Program-made: the position numbers and the translations under genes | The notes under the pieces: generated by a model | Told to the model about the DNA's origin: nothing | The model's database searches: none | The model's input: only the letters and a program-made list of their open reading frames with translations | In this document: piece by piece, positions 1 to 5,484 of the stretch | How the letters are laid out: the number at the start of each line of letters is the position of its first letter | How positions within the stretch are numbered: the stretch's first letter is position 1 | Origin: Draconibacterium sp. | GTDB taxonomy: Bacteria > Bacteroidota > Bacteroidia > Bacteroidales > Prolixibacteraceae | Assembly (NCBI GenBank): GCA_015493625.1 | Contig: WGCT01000013.1 | Coordinates: forward strand, 1 to 6,471 | Reading direction: 5' to 3' | DNA: 6,471 nt

Positions 1-2
1 AG

Positions 3-653
3 ATTGACCAGATGTGCCAAATGGGAAATATAACGGTTGAAGAGGGATTGCAAAAACTTAAAAATGCCGGACTGGAATCGATGCCGGGTGGCGGTGCCGA
101 AATTTTCGACGAGAAACTACGGGCAAATATCTGCCCCGACAAAACCGGTTCGGAAGAGTGGCTGAGAATTCATACCGTGGCACATAAGTTGGGAATTCCC
201 ACCAATGCAACCATTCTTTACGGATTGCTTGAAAATTACGAACAGCGGGTTGACCATTTAAACCGACTACGCGAAACGCAGGAAAAAACAAACGGATTTA
301 ACGCATTTATTCCGCTAAAATTTAAACACGAAAACAATGAATATTCGAAAGTTAAAGAGACAACTTTAATTGAAGATTTAAAGAATTATGCCGTCTCGCG
401 TATTTTCCTCGACAATATTCCGCACCTGAAAGCATATTGGCCAATGATTGGAAAACAGGCCGCACAACTTTCGTTGGAGTTTGGAGTTGACGATTTAGAC
501 GGCACAATCGACGATTCAACAAAAATATATTCGATGGCAGGCTCCGAAGAAAATCCGGCTGCCAGCAGCAACGAATTAATTAACTTAATAAAAGAGTTAC
601 AACTGATTCCGGTTGAAAGAGATTCGGTTTACAACATTCTTAATCGATATTAA
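3..653 (+). CDS. mqnE: Aminofutalosine synthase MqnE, C-terminal part (5' end outside window)
   Basis: MqnE is a cytoplasmic radical-SAM enzyme. It adds the adenosyl radical to 3-[(1-carboxyvinyl)oxy]benzoate to give aminodeoxyfutalosine in the futalosine route to menaquinone. The frame is open to the left edge, so the ATG at 12 is internal. The roughly 215 residues present are the C-terminal half of a protein usually about 360-390 aa long; the CxxxCxxC iron-sulfur motif would lie upstream. Visible family signatures, in order, are PGGGAEIF (from base 84), ICPDK, EEWLRIHTVAHKLGIPTNAT with LYG, a RVDHLNRLRE stretch, GFNAFIPLKF, and FGVDDLDGT near the C-terminus. The related MqnC (cyclic dehypoxanthinyl futalosine synthase) is the main alternative, but PTNAT..LYG, FIPL.F and the DDLDGT segment fit MqnE better. 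No other menaquinone gene is visible, and a 266-bp gap separates it from the next gene. Confidence 0.9.
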   Translation: MDQMCQMGNITVEEGLQKLKNAGLESMPGGGAEIFDEKLRANICPDKTGSEEWLRIHTVAHKLGIPTNATILYGLLENYEQRVDHLNRLRETQEKTNGFNAFIPLKFKHENNEYSKVKETTLIEDLKNYAVSRIFLDNIPHLKAYWPMIGKQAAQLSLEFGVDDLDGTIDDSTKIYSMAGSEENPAASSNELINLIKELQLIPVERDSVYNILNRY

Positions 654-919
654 CTAGAATAAATTGGGAGAACCAAGGCAAGAACATAACTGCTAAATAT
701 CAACTATTTAACGCAATTATGAGTGTTTACATATTTTACTGTTTATCAGAATAGCATAAAAGCATTCCTTCGGAATAACGAACTATTATTTTCATAAAAA
801 TCAGTTTTATCTTTCAGCATACTTTTTTTGGTTTATTTTTGTTTTACAATAATCGTTAAGATTATTAGCTTTGAGGTTTTTCGAAGAGATAATGAATGTT
901 GTAACCACTTAAAATTAAG
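654..919. other. Intergenic region between mqnE and the PASTA operon
   Basis: AT-rich, non-coding spacer of 266 bp. It contains a small hairpin at 764-776 (ATTCC, loop TTC, GGAAT) that could lie in the mqnE 3' untranslated region; it has no adjacent T-run, so it is not a convincing intrinsic terminator. The downstream half is T-rich and holds the promoter candidate at 843-873. No tRNA or other RNA gene was recognised. Confidence 0.6.
843..873 (+). promoter_or_regulatory. Candidate Bacteroidota-type promoter for the PASTA-rluD-ddl operon
   Basis: TAGCTTTG at 866-873 matches the Bacteroidota primary sigma factor -7 consensus TAnnTTTG exactly. A TTTA at 843-846 sits 19 nt upstream, where the -33 TTTG element is expected (3 of 4 matches); a perfect TTTG at 838-841 has a slightly long 24-nt spacer. 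Transcription would begin near 880, leaving a leader of about 40 nt before the ATG at 920. The match is by eye; a box this short arises by chance in AT-rich DNA, but its position just ahead of the operon supports it. Confidence 0.5.
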
Positions 920-1735
920 ATGAGTTTAAAGAAATTTTTGGTTAGTAGAGTATTTTTATTGAATTTACTAATTGCAGTAATACTGGTTGTTGCAATTATC
1001 GTTGTTGTTCTTCAAAGTTTAAAAGCTTACACGCATCATGGCGAATCGAATCCGGTTCCCGATTTCACAGGAATGCTTCAGCAGGAAGTTAAAACCATTG
1101 CCGAAGAAAATCATCTTCGAATTACTATTATCGATTCGGTTTATACCGATGCCGTTCAGCCCGGCGGAGTTGTCGACCAAGTACCGAAAGCGGGGTTCGG
1201 GGTAAAAGAAAACCGCACTATTTTCCTTACCATTAACTACACACAAAAAGAGCGGGTGGTGCTGCCAAAACTTACCGACATCTCTTTCAGACAAGCGCAG
1301 GTTTTGGCAAAAAATAGCGGGCTGCTTGTTGGCGAAATTTCATATCAACCATCGGAATACAACAATCTGGTATTGAAAGTAATGCAGGATTCGATGGAAG
1401 TGCTGCCGGGAAACTTGCTTATTAAAGGAAGCACAATCGATTTTGTAGTGGGGCGCGATTCGGAAAACGAACAAACACCACTGCCCAATTTAATGAATAT
1501 GACTATTGATTCGGCCAAAGAGGTGATAACAAATGCCATGCTTAATTCGGGTGTTTTAATATACGACCAATCAATTGCAACAGCCGAAGACTCGTTAAAT
1601 GCCGTTGTTTGGAAACAGTATCCAAATCCGAAAACCACGTCGATGGTTGAGATGGGAACTTCGATTGATTTATGGATAACTGTTGACGAAGAGAAAATAA
1701 AAAAGATAACCGGAGAAGAAACTTCAGACAAATAA
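920..1735 (+). CDS. Membrane-anchored PASTA-domain protein
   Basis: A 271-aa protein with a short basic N-terminus (MSLKKFLVSR), one hydrophobic segment at about residues 11-33, and then an extracytoplasmic part made of three PASTA domains at about 44-107, 112-178 and 186-255. Each domain shows the PASTA pattern: a start near P.(L/F)..., a helix (QEVKTIAEENHL, RQAQVLAKNSGL, DSAKEVITNAML), a central V..Q.P or equivalent turn (VVDQVPKAG; VVWKQYPNP), and a closing beta strand. The second repeat is less canonical at its turn (VMQDSMEVLPG). PASTA domains are known from penicillin-binding proteins and Ser/Thr kinases, where they bind peptidoglycan or muropeptides. No kinase or transpeptidase domain is present, so the protein is probably a cell-wall-binding or scaffold protein of the periplasm. 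It is first in an operon with rluD and ddl, and the Ddl link fits a wall-related role. The exact function is not established. Confidence 0.88.
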   Translation: MSLKKFLVSRVFLLNLLIAVILVVAIIVVVLQSLKAYTHHGESNPVPDFTGMLQQEVKTIAEENHLRITIIDSVYTDAVQPGGVVDQVPKAGFGVKENRTIFLTINYTQKERVVLPKLTDISFRQAQVLAKNSGLLVGEISYQPSEYNNLVLKVMQDSMEVLPGNLLIKGSTIDFVVGRDSENEQTPLPNLMNMTIDSAKEVITNAMLNSGVLIYDQSIATAEDSLNAVVWKQYPNPKTTSMVEMGTSIDLWITVDEEKIKKITGEETSDK

Positions 1736-1737
1736 AA

Positions 1738-2775
1738 ATGGTTGAATACACGAATGATAACGAGGAACAGGAAGAGGGATTGTACGAACATTACCGCTTA
1801 ACAGTTGATGCCGGGCAAACTGCTCTTCGTATCGATAAATTTCTTTCGAACCGCATCGAGAATGCCTCGCGGAGTCGTATTCAGGCGGCTGCCGATGCCG
1901 GAAATATTCTTGCCAATAACAAACCGGTTAAGCCCAACTACAAAGTTAAACCCAACGACGAAATTGTAATTGTAATGGACTATCCGCGGCGCGAACTAAA
2001 AATTATTGCCGAAGATATTCCACTAAATATTGTTTACGAAGACGACCAACTGCTTGTTATCAACAAACCTCCGGGGTTGGTTGTACATCCCGGGCACGGA
2101 AATTATTCGGGCACACTGGTAAATGCACTGGCATACTATTTTAAAGATTTACCACTGTTTAATAGCGAAGACCCGCGCCCCGGTCTGGTACACCGGATTG
2201 ATAAAGACACATCGGGGTTAATGGTGGTGGCTAAAACCGAATTAGCAAAAAATAAACTTGCCCTTCAGTTTTTTAACAAAACTACCGAGCGGCGCTACCA
2301 AGCACTGGTGTGGGGAAGTTTAAAAGAAGACGAAGGTACAATTACCGGAAACATTGGACGGAGCCTGAAAAACAGGCAGGTTTTTACTGTTTTCCCGGAA
2401 GGTGATTTTGGGAAACATGCCGTAACGCACTACAAAGTTTTAAAACGAATTGGTTACGTAACATTGGTAGAGTGCAGGCTCGAAACAGGGCGCACACACC
2501 AAATAAGGGTGCATATGAAATACATTAACCACCCGCTTTTTAACGACTCGAATTACGGAGGCGACAAAATATTACGCGGAACTACATTTAGCAAATACAA
2601 ACAGTTTGTAATAAACTGTTTTAAAGTTTTACCGCGCCAGGCATTGCATGCTAAAACGCTCGGTTTTGTACATCCAACTACCGGCGAAATGATGCGGTTT
2701 AATTCTGAACTGCCCAACGATTTAGCGTCGGCAATAGAAAAATGGGAAAATTATATTGCAAACAGAAATGAGTAA
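1738..2775 (+). CDS. rluD: RluA-family 23S rRNA pseudouridine synthase (RluD-like)
   Basis: A 345-aa protein with the normal RluD layout. An N-terminal acidic stretch is followed by an S4 RNA-binding domain at about residues 29-80 (RIDKFLSNRI, SRSRIQ, KPNYKVKPNDEI) and then the RluA catalytic domain from about 95 to 320. The catalytic motif HRIDKDTSG is at 152-160, with the nucleophilic Asp at 155. Other family blocks are LLVINKPPGLVVHPG (105-119), ETGRTHQIRVHM (249-260) and QALHAKTLGFVHP (301-313). Enzymes of this type isomerise uridines in rRNA; RluD itself modifies positions in helix 69 of 23S rRNA. The S4 domain argues for RluD or RluC over RluA, but the exact target cannot be read from sequence. 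It starts 2 bp after the PASTA gene stop and its last 8 bp overlap ddl, so translational coupling is likely. Confidence 0.9.
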   Translation: MVEYTNDNEEQEEGLYEHYRLTVDAGQTALRIDKFLSNRIENASRSRIQAAADAGNILANNKPVKPNYKVKPNDEIVIVMDYPRRELKIIAEDIPLNIVYEDDQLLVINKPPGLVVHPGHGNYSGTLVNALAYYFKDLPLFNSEDPRPGLVHRIDKDTSGLMVVAKTELAKNKLALQFFNKTTERRYQALVWGSLKEDEGTITGNIGRSLKNRQVFTVFPEGDFGKHAVTHYKVLKRIGYVTLVECRLETGRTHQIRVHMKYINHPLFNDSNYGGDKILRGTTFSKYKQFVINCFKVLPRQALHAKTLGFVHPTTGEMMRFNSELPNDLASAIEKWENYIANRNE

Positions 2776-3751
2776 AAAACCAAATATTGCAGTTGTTGTG
2801 GGCGGCAACTCTTCCGAATTTATTGTTTCGGTAAAGAGTGGTGCCAATGTTTTCAACGCTGTTGACACAACAAAATTTACCCCCTGGATAGTTCAAATAA
2901 AAGGGAAAAAATGGGAAGTTTTTAAAAACAAGGAAAAAATTGCCAACATAGACAAATCCGATTTTACTTTCGAGTTGAAAGGCGAAAAAGTATCATTTGC
3001 ATTTGCCTACATTACTATACACGGCACACCGGGTGAAGACGGCATTTTACAAGCCTATTTCGATTTAATTCAAATCCCCTACTCTACCGGAAATGCACAC
3101 ACCTCTGCGTTAACTTTTAACAAATGGTTTTGCAACAACTATCTTCGTAGTTTCGGAATTAAAATGGCAAGCTCGTTAAAAATAACAAAAAACGATAAAA
3201 TTGATTCCGTTGAAATTGCTTCAAAATTAAAGCTTCCGTTGTTTATAAAACCCAATGCCGGCGGGTCGAGTTTCGGAATTACAAAAGTAAAAACAGTAGA
3301 GGAAATTTCACTGGCCATTAAAAAAGCACAGCAAGAAAGCAACGAAGTGTTGATTGAACAATTCATTGATGGACAGGAGTTTACCTGTGGAGTTATACAA
3401 ACAGGCGACGAGAAAATAGTTTTACCGGTAACCGAAATTATTACCGAAAATGAATTTTTCGATTTCGATGCAAAGTACCGTCCCGGTGCAGCTAACGAAA
3501 TTACCCCGGCACGTCTTCCCAAAAGTCAAACAAAACAGTGCCAGCGTTTAAGTTCAGAAATTTACGATTTATGCGAATGCTCGGGAATTGCACGAATCGA
3601 CTTTATTTTAATGAACAACGAATTCTATTTCCTCGAAGTAAATACAACGCCGGGAATGACCGAAACCAGCTTTATTCCGCAACAAATTAAAACCATGGGA
3701 CTTACTCTAAAAGAGATAATTACCCGGATTATCGAAGCAAAGTTGGCCTAA
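2768..3751 (+). CDS. ddl: D-alanine--D-alanine ligase
   Basis: A cytoplasmic ATP-grasp ligase joining two D-alanines into the dipeptide for the peptidoglycan precursor. The ATG at 2768 gives 327 aa, starting MSKKPNIAVVVGG. A TTG at 2756 would add only four residues and lies deeper in rluD, so it was not used. Motifs numbered from the ATG are GGNSSE (12-17, Glu of the first D-Ala site), HGTPGEDG (85-92), the ATP-binding segment FIKPNAGGSSFGI (159-171), AKY with Tyr237 (counterpart of the specificity Tyr in DdlB), ARIDF (275-279), and EVNTTPGMTETSFIPQ (290-305) holding the metal ligands Glu290 and Asn292 plus Ser301. All key residues appear intact, and AKY favours D-Ala-D-Ala over D-Ala-D-Lac specificity. 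The start overlaps the rluD stop in ATGAGTAA, so it is the last gene of the three-gene operon. Confidence 0.94.
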   Translation: MSKKPNIAVVVGGNSSEFIVSVKSGANVFNAVDTTKFTPWIVQIKGKKWEVFKNKEKIANIDKSDFTFELKGEKVSFAFAYITIHGTPGEDGILQAYFDLIQIPYSTGNAHTSALTFNKWFCNNYLRSFGIKMASSLKITKNDKIDSVEIASKLKLPLFIKPNAGGSSFGITKVKTVEEISLAIKKAQQESNEVLIEQFIDGQEFTCGVIQTGDEKIVLPVTEIITENEFFDFDAKYRPGAANEITPARLPKSQTKQCQRLSSEIYDLCECSGIARIDFILMNNEFYFLEVNTTPGMTETSFIPQQIKTMGLTLKEIITRIIEAKLA

Positions 3752-3837
3752 ATCTTACCCCTATTACGAGGGGAAATGCCATAGCAATCAGTAAGATAAT
3801 ACCATTTGTTTATAAATTGGCTGAAAGCCATTATCGA
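3752..3837. other. 3' flank of ddl with two small hairpins
   Basis: No gene is seen here. CCCCT (3758-3762) and AGGGG (3769-3773) form a 5-bp stem with a 6-nt loop only 6 bp after the ddl stop. A second stem, TGGCT (3818-3822) with AGCCA (3826-3830) around a GAA loop, is followed by TTAT. Either could help end the operon transcript, but neither has a proper T-run, so an intrinsic terminator is not proven. Confidence 0.3.
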
Positions 3838-4033
3838 GGGTCTGCTGAAAATACATACTTTAAACTAAGCAAGGTACAAATATAGCGTGCAGCTGAGATT
3901 GTAATATATCTGAAACATAGAATGAATAAATGCAAGCATTTTAAATATAACAAGGCAAAAAGCTTGCACTTTTAAAAGCATTAAATAGCACTACTTACTG
4001 CATATTACGCGTTTAGCTGTTTTTAGCAGACCC
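3838..4033. mobile_element. MITE-like element or IS remnant, 196 bp, with terminal inverted repeats
   Basis: The segment begins GGGTCTGCTGAAAA (3838-3851) and ends TTTTTAGCAGACCC (4020-4033). The reverse complement of the right end is GGGTCTGCTAAAAA, so the ends match at 13 of 14 positions. The outer bases A3837 and T4034 extend the match by one. The interior is AT-rich, has no coding frame of useful length, and contains a 7-bp inverted repeat (TGCAAGC 3931-3937, GCTTGCA 3962-3968) and the palindrome CTTTTAAAAG (3969-3978). Terminal repeats starting GGG with a short non-coding interior are typical of transposase-dependent miniature elements. No clear target-site duplication is seen (ATCG before, ATTT after the shared A/T). 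The parent IS family is not identified. Confidence 0.5.
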
Positions 4034-4125
4034 TATTTAATGGGTACCGATAGTTCTTGCGATAGTACATTGTGGAAACACCGCCTATTCGTCAGCCAGC
4101 CGGCAGACTGACAGTAAAACAGAAT
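4034..4125. other. Leader region upstream of the recombinase gene
   Basis: This stretch between the inverted-repeat element and the recombinase ATG includes GATAGT twice with a 12-bp period (4049-4054 and 4061-4066) and the GC-rich palindrome described separately. It is open in the recombinase frame from a GTG at 4072, but the resulting N-terminus lies over the palindrome and resembles no protein domain, so it is treated as non-coding. No confident promoter was found. Confidence 0.35.
4091..4112. repeat. GC-rich imperfect palindrome upstream of the recombinase
   Basis: A 22-bp near-palindrome has outer arms GTCAG (4091-4095) and CTGAC (4108-4112) and a centre GCCGGC (4099-4104). Two internal positions break the symmetry (C4096/A4107 and A4098/A4105). 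It is markedly more GC-rich than its surroundings. It could be a dispersed REP-like repeat, a protein-binding site, or a site used by the adjacent recombinase; a single copy in this window does not decide. Confidence 0.35.
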
Positions 4126-5367
4126 ATGCTTCCTAAGAAGATTCTGCATTTTGCATTCTCTTTTTTGTTTACCAAAAATATATTCTTTACTTTTATCAAA
4201 CCAAAAACATTCTACTTGAACAAGCTGCCTCAAATAGTACTTTCAGAAGGAGATATAAAAAATACACATGTAATTTTTGTCGATTTTAATTTTGATTGGA
4301 CAATTGTGTCCCGGTTGCGCGAATATTTGTACGCTACTTACCTGGTTGAAAAAAAACGGTGGTATATTCATGCTGAAGATTTTAATCTACATCATTTTTT
4401 CACCCATTTTAATCCTGTTTCTTATATCGATTATTCACAACTCAAAACAAAACACAGGAATAAACTCGATACTCAACCCCGCAAAAGCATACGGTTTAAT
4501 CCTCATATTTTCAAACAAAAGCTACCCGAAGAAACAATAAAAAAAATAGATGCTTTTAAGGGGTGGATGGAGCAATTAAGGTATAGCAAAAATACAATTA
4601 ACACTTACGTACATCAGTTGGAGATTTTTTTTGGATACTTTTCGGAGAAAGAGATAACCGAAATTGAAAACAATGATGTACTTAAATTTAATAGCGAAGT
4701 GGTTTTGAAGTATGGTTTAAGCACAACGTTTCAGAATCAAACAGTAAGTGCACTAAAAAAGTTTTTCGCATACAACTATAACAGAAACATCGACATTGAC
4801 AGCATTAAGCGACCGCGCAAGATTTTGCAACTCCCCAAAGTTATTGATAAAAAAGATTTAAAGCAGTTTTTTTCGAGTATAAAGAATCAAAAACATCGAA
4901 TGGCGCTCGAAACCATTTATGCGTGCGGATTGCGACGGAGCGAACTATTAAATCTTAAATTGAAGCACATTGATTCGAAAAGAGAGATGCTTATGGTTGT
5001 CAATTCGAAAGGGAACAAAGATCGTATGATCCCTATAAGTCCGCGGTTGTTAGAGAAAATGAAAGCATATTATTTCGCCTACCGGCCAAAGGTTTATTTT
5101 ATTGAAGGGCAAGTACCCGGAAAAGGAATTTCAGCAGGTAGTCTACAGAAAATCTTTGTATCGGCAATAAAGAGGAGTAAGATAAACAAACCGTTTACTT
5201 TACACTGTTTACGTCATAGTTTTGCCACGCATTTATTGGAGAATGGCACCGACTTACGATATATTCAAGAGTTATTGGGGCATAAATCGTCGAAAACAAC
5301 GGAGATTTATACCCATGTAAGCCGAAAGAGTTTAAAAAGCATTAAAAATCCATTTGATGATTTATAA
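4126..5367 (+). CDS. Tyrosine recombinase / integrase (XerC/D-like) with extra N-terminal domain
   Basis: A 413-aa site-specific recombinase that would cut and rejoin DNA through a 3'-phosphotyrosine. From the ATG at 4126 there is a hydrophobic lead (1-35), an additional domain at about 36-102 (IVLSEGD..., RLREYL..., KKRWYI) of the sort found on many Bacteroidota integrases, a SAM-like core-binding domain at about 139-217 (GWMEQLRYSKNTINTYVHQL), and the catalytic domain to the end. The active site is complete: Arg270 in GLRRSELL, Lys295 in SKGNKDRMIP, His360 and Arg363 in HCLRH, His386 in LLGH, and Tyr395 in IYTHV (codon 5308-5310). The C-terminus, KNPFDDL after THV, is typical of this family. 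The insert characteristic of integron integrases is absent, so it is not a standard IntI. The start is uncertain: GTG 4072 or TTG 4216 are alternatives, and homology would fit a start nearer the IVLSEGD domain. Serine codon use resembles the core genes. It is followed by a structured spacer and a compositionally different gene. Confidence 0.9.
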   Translation: MLPKKILHFAFSFLFTKNIFFTFIKPKTFYLNKLPQIVLSEGDIKNTHVIFVDFNFDWTIVSRLREYLYATYLVEKKRWYIHAEDFNLHHFFTHFNPVSYIDYSQLKTKHRNKLDTQPRKSIRFNPHIFKQKLPEETIKKIDAFKGWMEQLRYSKNTINTYVHQLEIFFGYFSEKEITEIENNDVLKFNSEVVLKYGLSTTFQNQTVSALKKFFAYNYNRNIDIDSIKRPRKILQLPKVIDKKDLKQFFSSIKNQKHRMALETIYACGLRRSELLNLKLKHIDSKREMLMVVNSKGNKDRMIPISPRLLEKMKAYYFAYRPKVYFIEGQVPGKGISAGSLQKIFVSAIKRSKINKPFTLHCLRHSFATHLLENGTDLRYIQELLGHKSSKTTEIYTHVSRKSLKSIKNPFDDL

Positions 5368-5376
5368 ATATAAATT

Positions 5377-5427
5377 ACTAAAAGTATCTTATATTTTTAA
5401 TTTAAATAAATATAGTATACTTTTAGT
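5377..5427. repeat. 51-nt AT-rich hairpin (inverted repeat) after the recombinase
   Basis: ACTAAAAGTAT (5377-5387) and ATACTTTTAGT (5417-5427) are perfect 11-bp inverted repeats. After one mismatch (C5388/T5416) and a T-G wobble, seven further A-T pairs extend the stem (TATATTT 5390-5396 against AAATATA 5408-5414), leaving a loop of about 11 nt. It starts 9 bp after the recombinase stop codon. It may be a bidirectional transcription terminator for the flanking genes or a recombinase recognition structure. The arms are too far apart for a classic 6-8 bp-spaced Xer core site in double-stranded DNA, but a folded single strand remains possible. Confidence 0.55.
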
Positions 5428-5441
5428 TGACATATAATATA

Positions 5442-5463
5442 GTTGGCGTTCATGCTACCCAAC
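5442..5463. repeat. Short inverted repeat GTTGG...CCAAC ahead of the S41 gene
   Basis: GTTGG (5442-5446) and CCAAC (5459-5463) are inverted copies with a 12-nt spacer, 22 bp before the ATG of the next gene. ACCCAAC at 5457-5463 fits the integron R'' pattern RYYYAAC, and GTTGGCG at 5442 is close to GTTRRRY, but the order of the two is opposite to a complete attC. It may be one end of a recombination site or a leader hairpin; function is unproven. Confidence 0.3.
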
Positions 5464-5484
5464 AAATTACAGAATAGTCAAAAC

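Noticed and set aside
764..776. ATTCC-TTC-GGAAT hairpin as the mqnE terminator
   Set aside because: The stem is only 5 bp, over 100 bp after the stop codon and without a following T-run.
892..912. Six-codon mini-ORF (ATG to TAA) in the leader of the PASTA gene
   Set aside because: It is too short to support and shows no regulatory codon pattern; such frames are expected by chance.
1345..1791. 148-codon minus-strand open frame opposite the PASTA gene
   Set aside because: It lies wholly over the PASTA gene and the start of rluD, has no recognisable domain, and its phenylalanine- and serine-rich composition is what antisense of this gene would give.
3139..3522. 127-codon minus-strand open frame opposite ddl
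   Set aside because: It is contained in ddl, whose motifs are intact, and shows no protein-family features.
4033..4233. 66-codon minus-strand frame upstream of and overlapping the recombinase start
   Set aside because: It runs through the palindrome and the end of the inverted-repeat element, resembles no family and has no evident start signal.
4245..4270. Strong Shine-Dalgarno-like AGAAGGAGATATA followed by ATG at 4268
   Set aside because: The ATG is immediately followed by TAA and is out of frame with the recombinase; the motif encodes conserved-looking residues (SEGDIK) and is probably coincidental.
4277..4540. 87-codon frame inside the recombinase gene, plus-strand, hydrophobic
   Set aside because: It overlaps the recombinase domain region out of frame, and the recombinase reading frame is clearly conserved there.
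5427..5438. TTGACA directly followed by TATAAT, resembling sigma-70 boxes
   Set aside because: The two hexamers have no spacer, so they cannot form a normal promoter, and Bacteroidota promoters use different elements.
5442..5463. Complete integron attC site
   Set aside because: The GTT box precedes the AAC box, the reverse of attC order, and a second pair of boxes is missing; only a partial resemblance remains.
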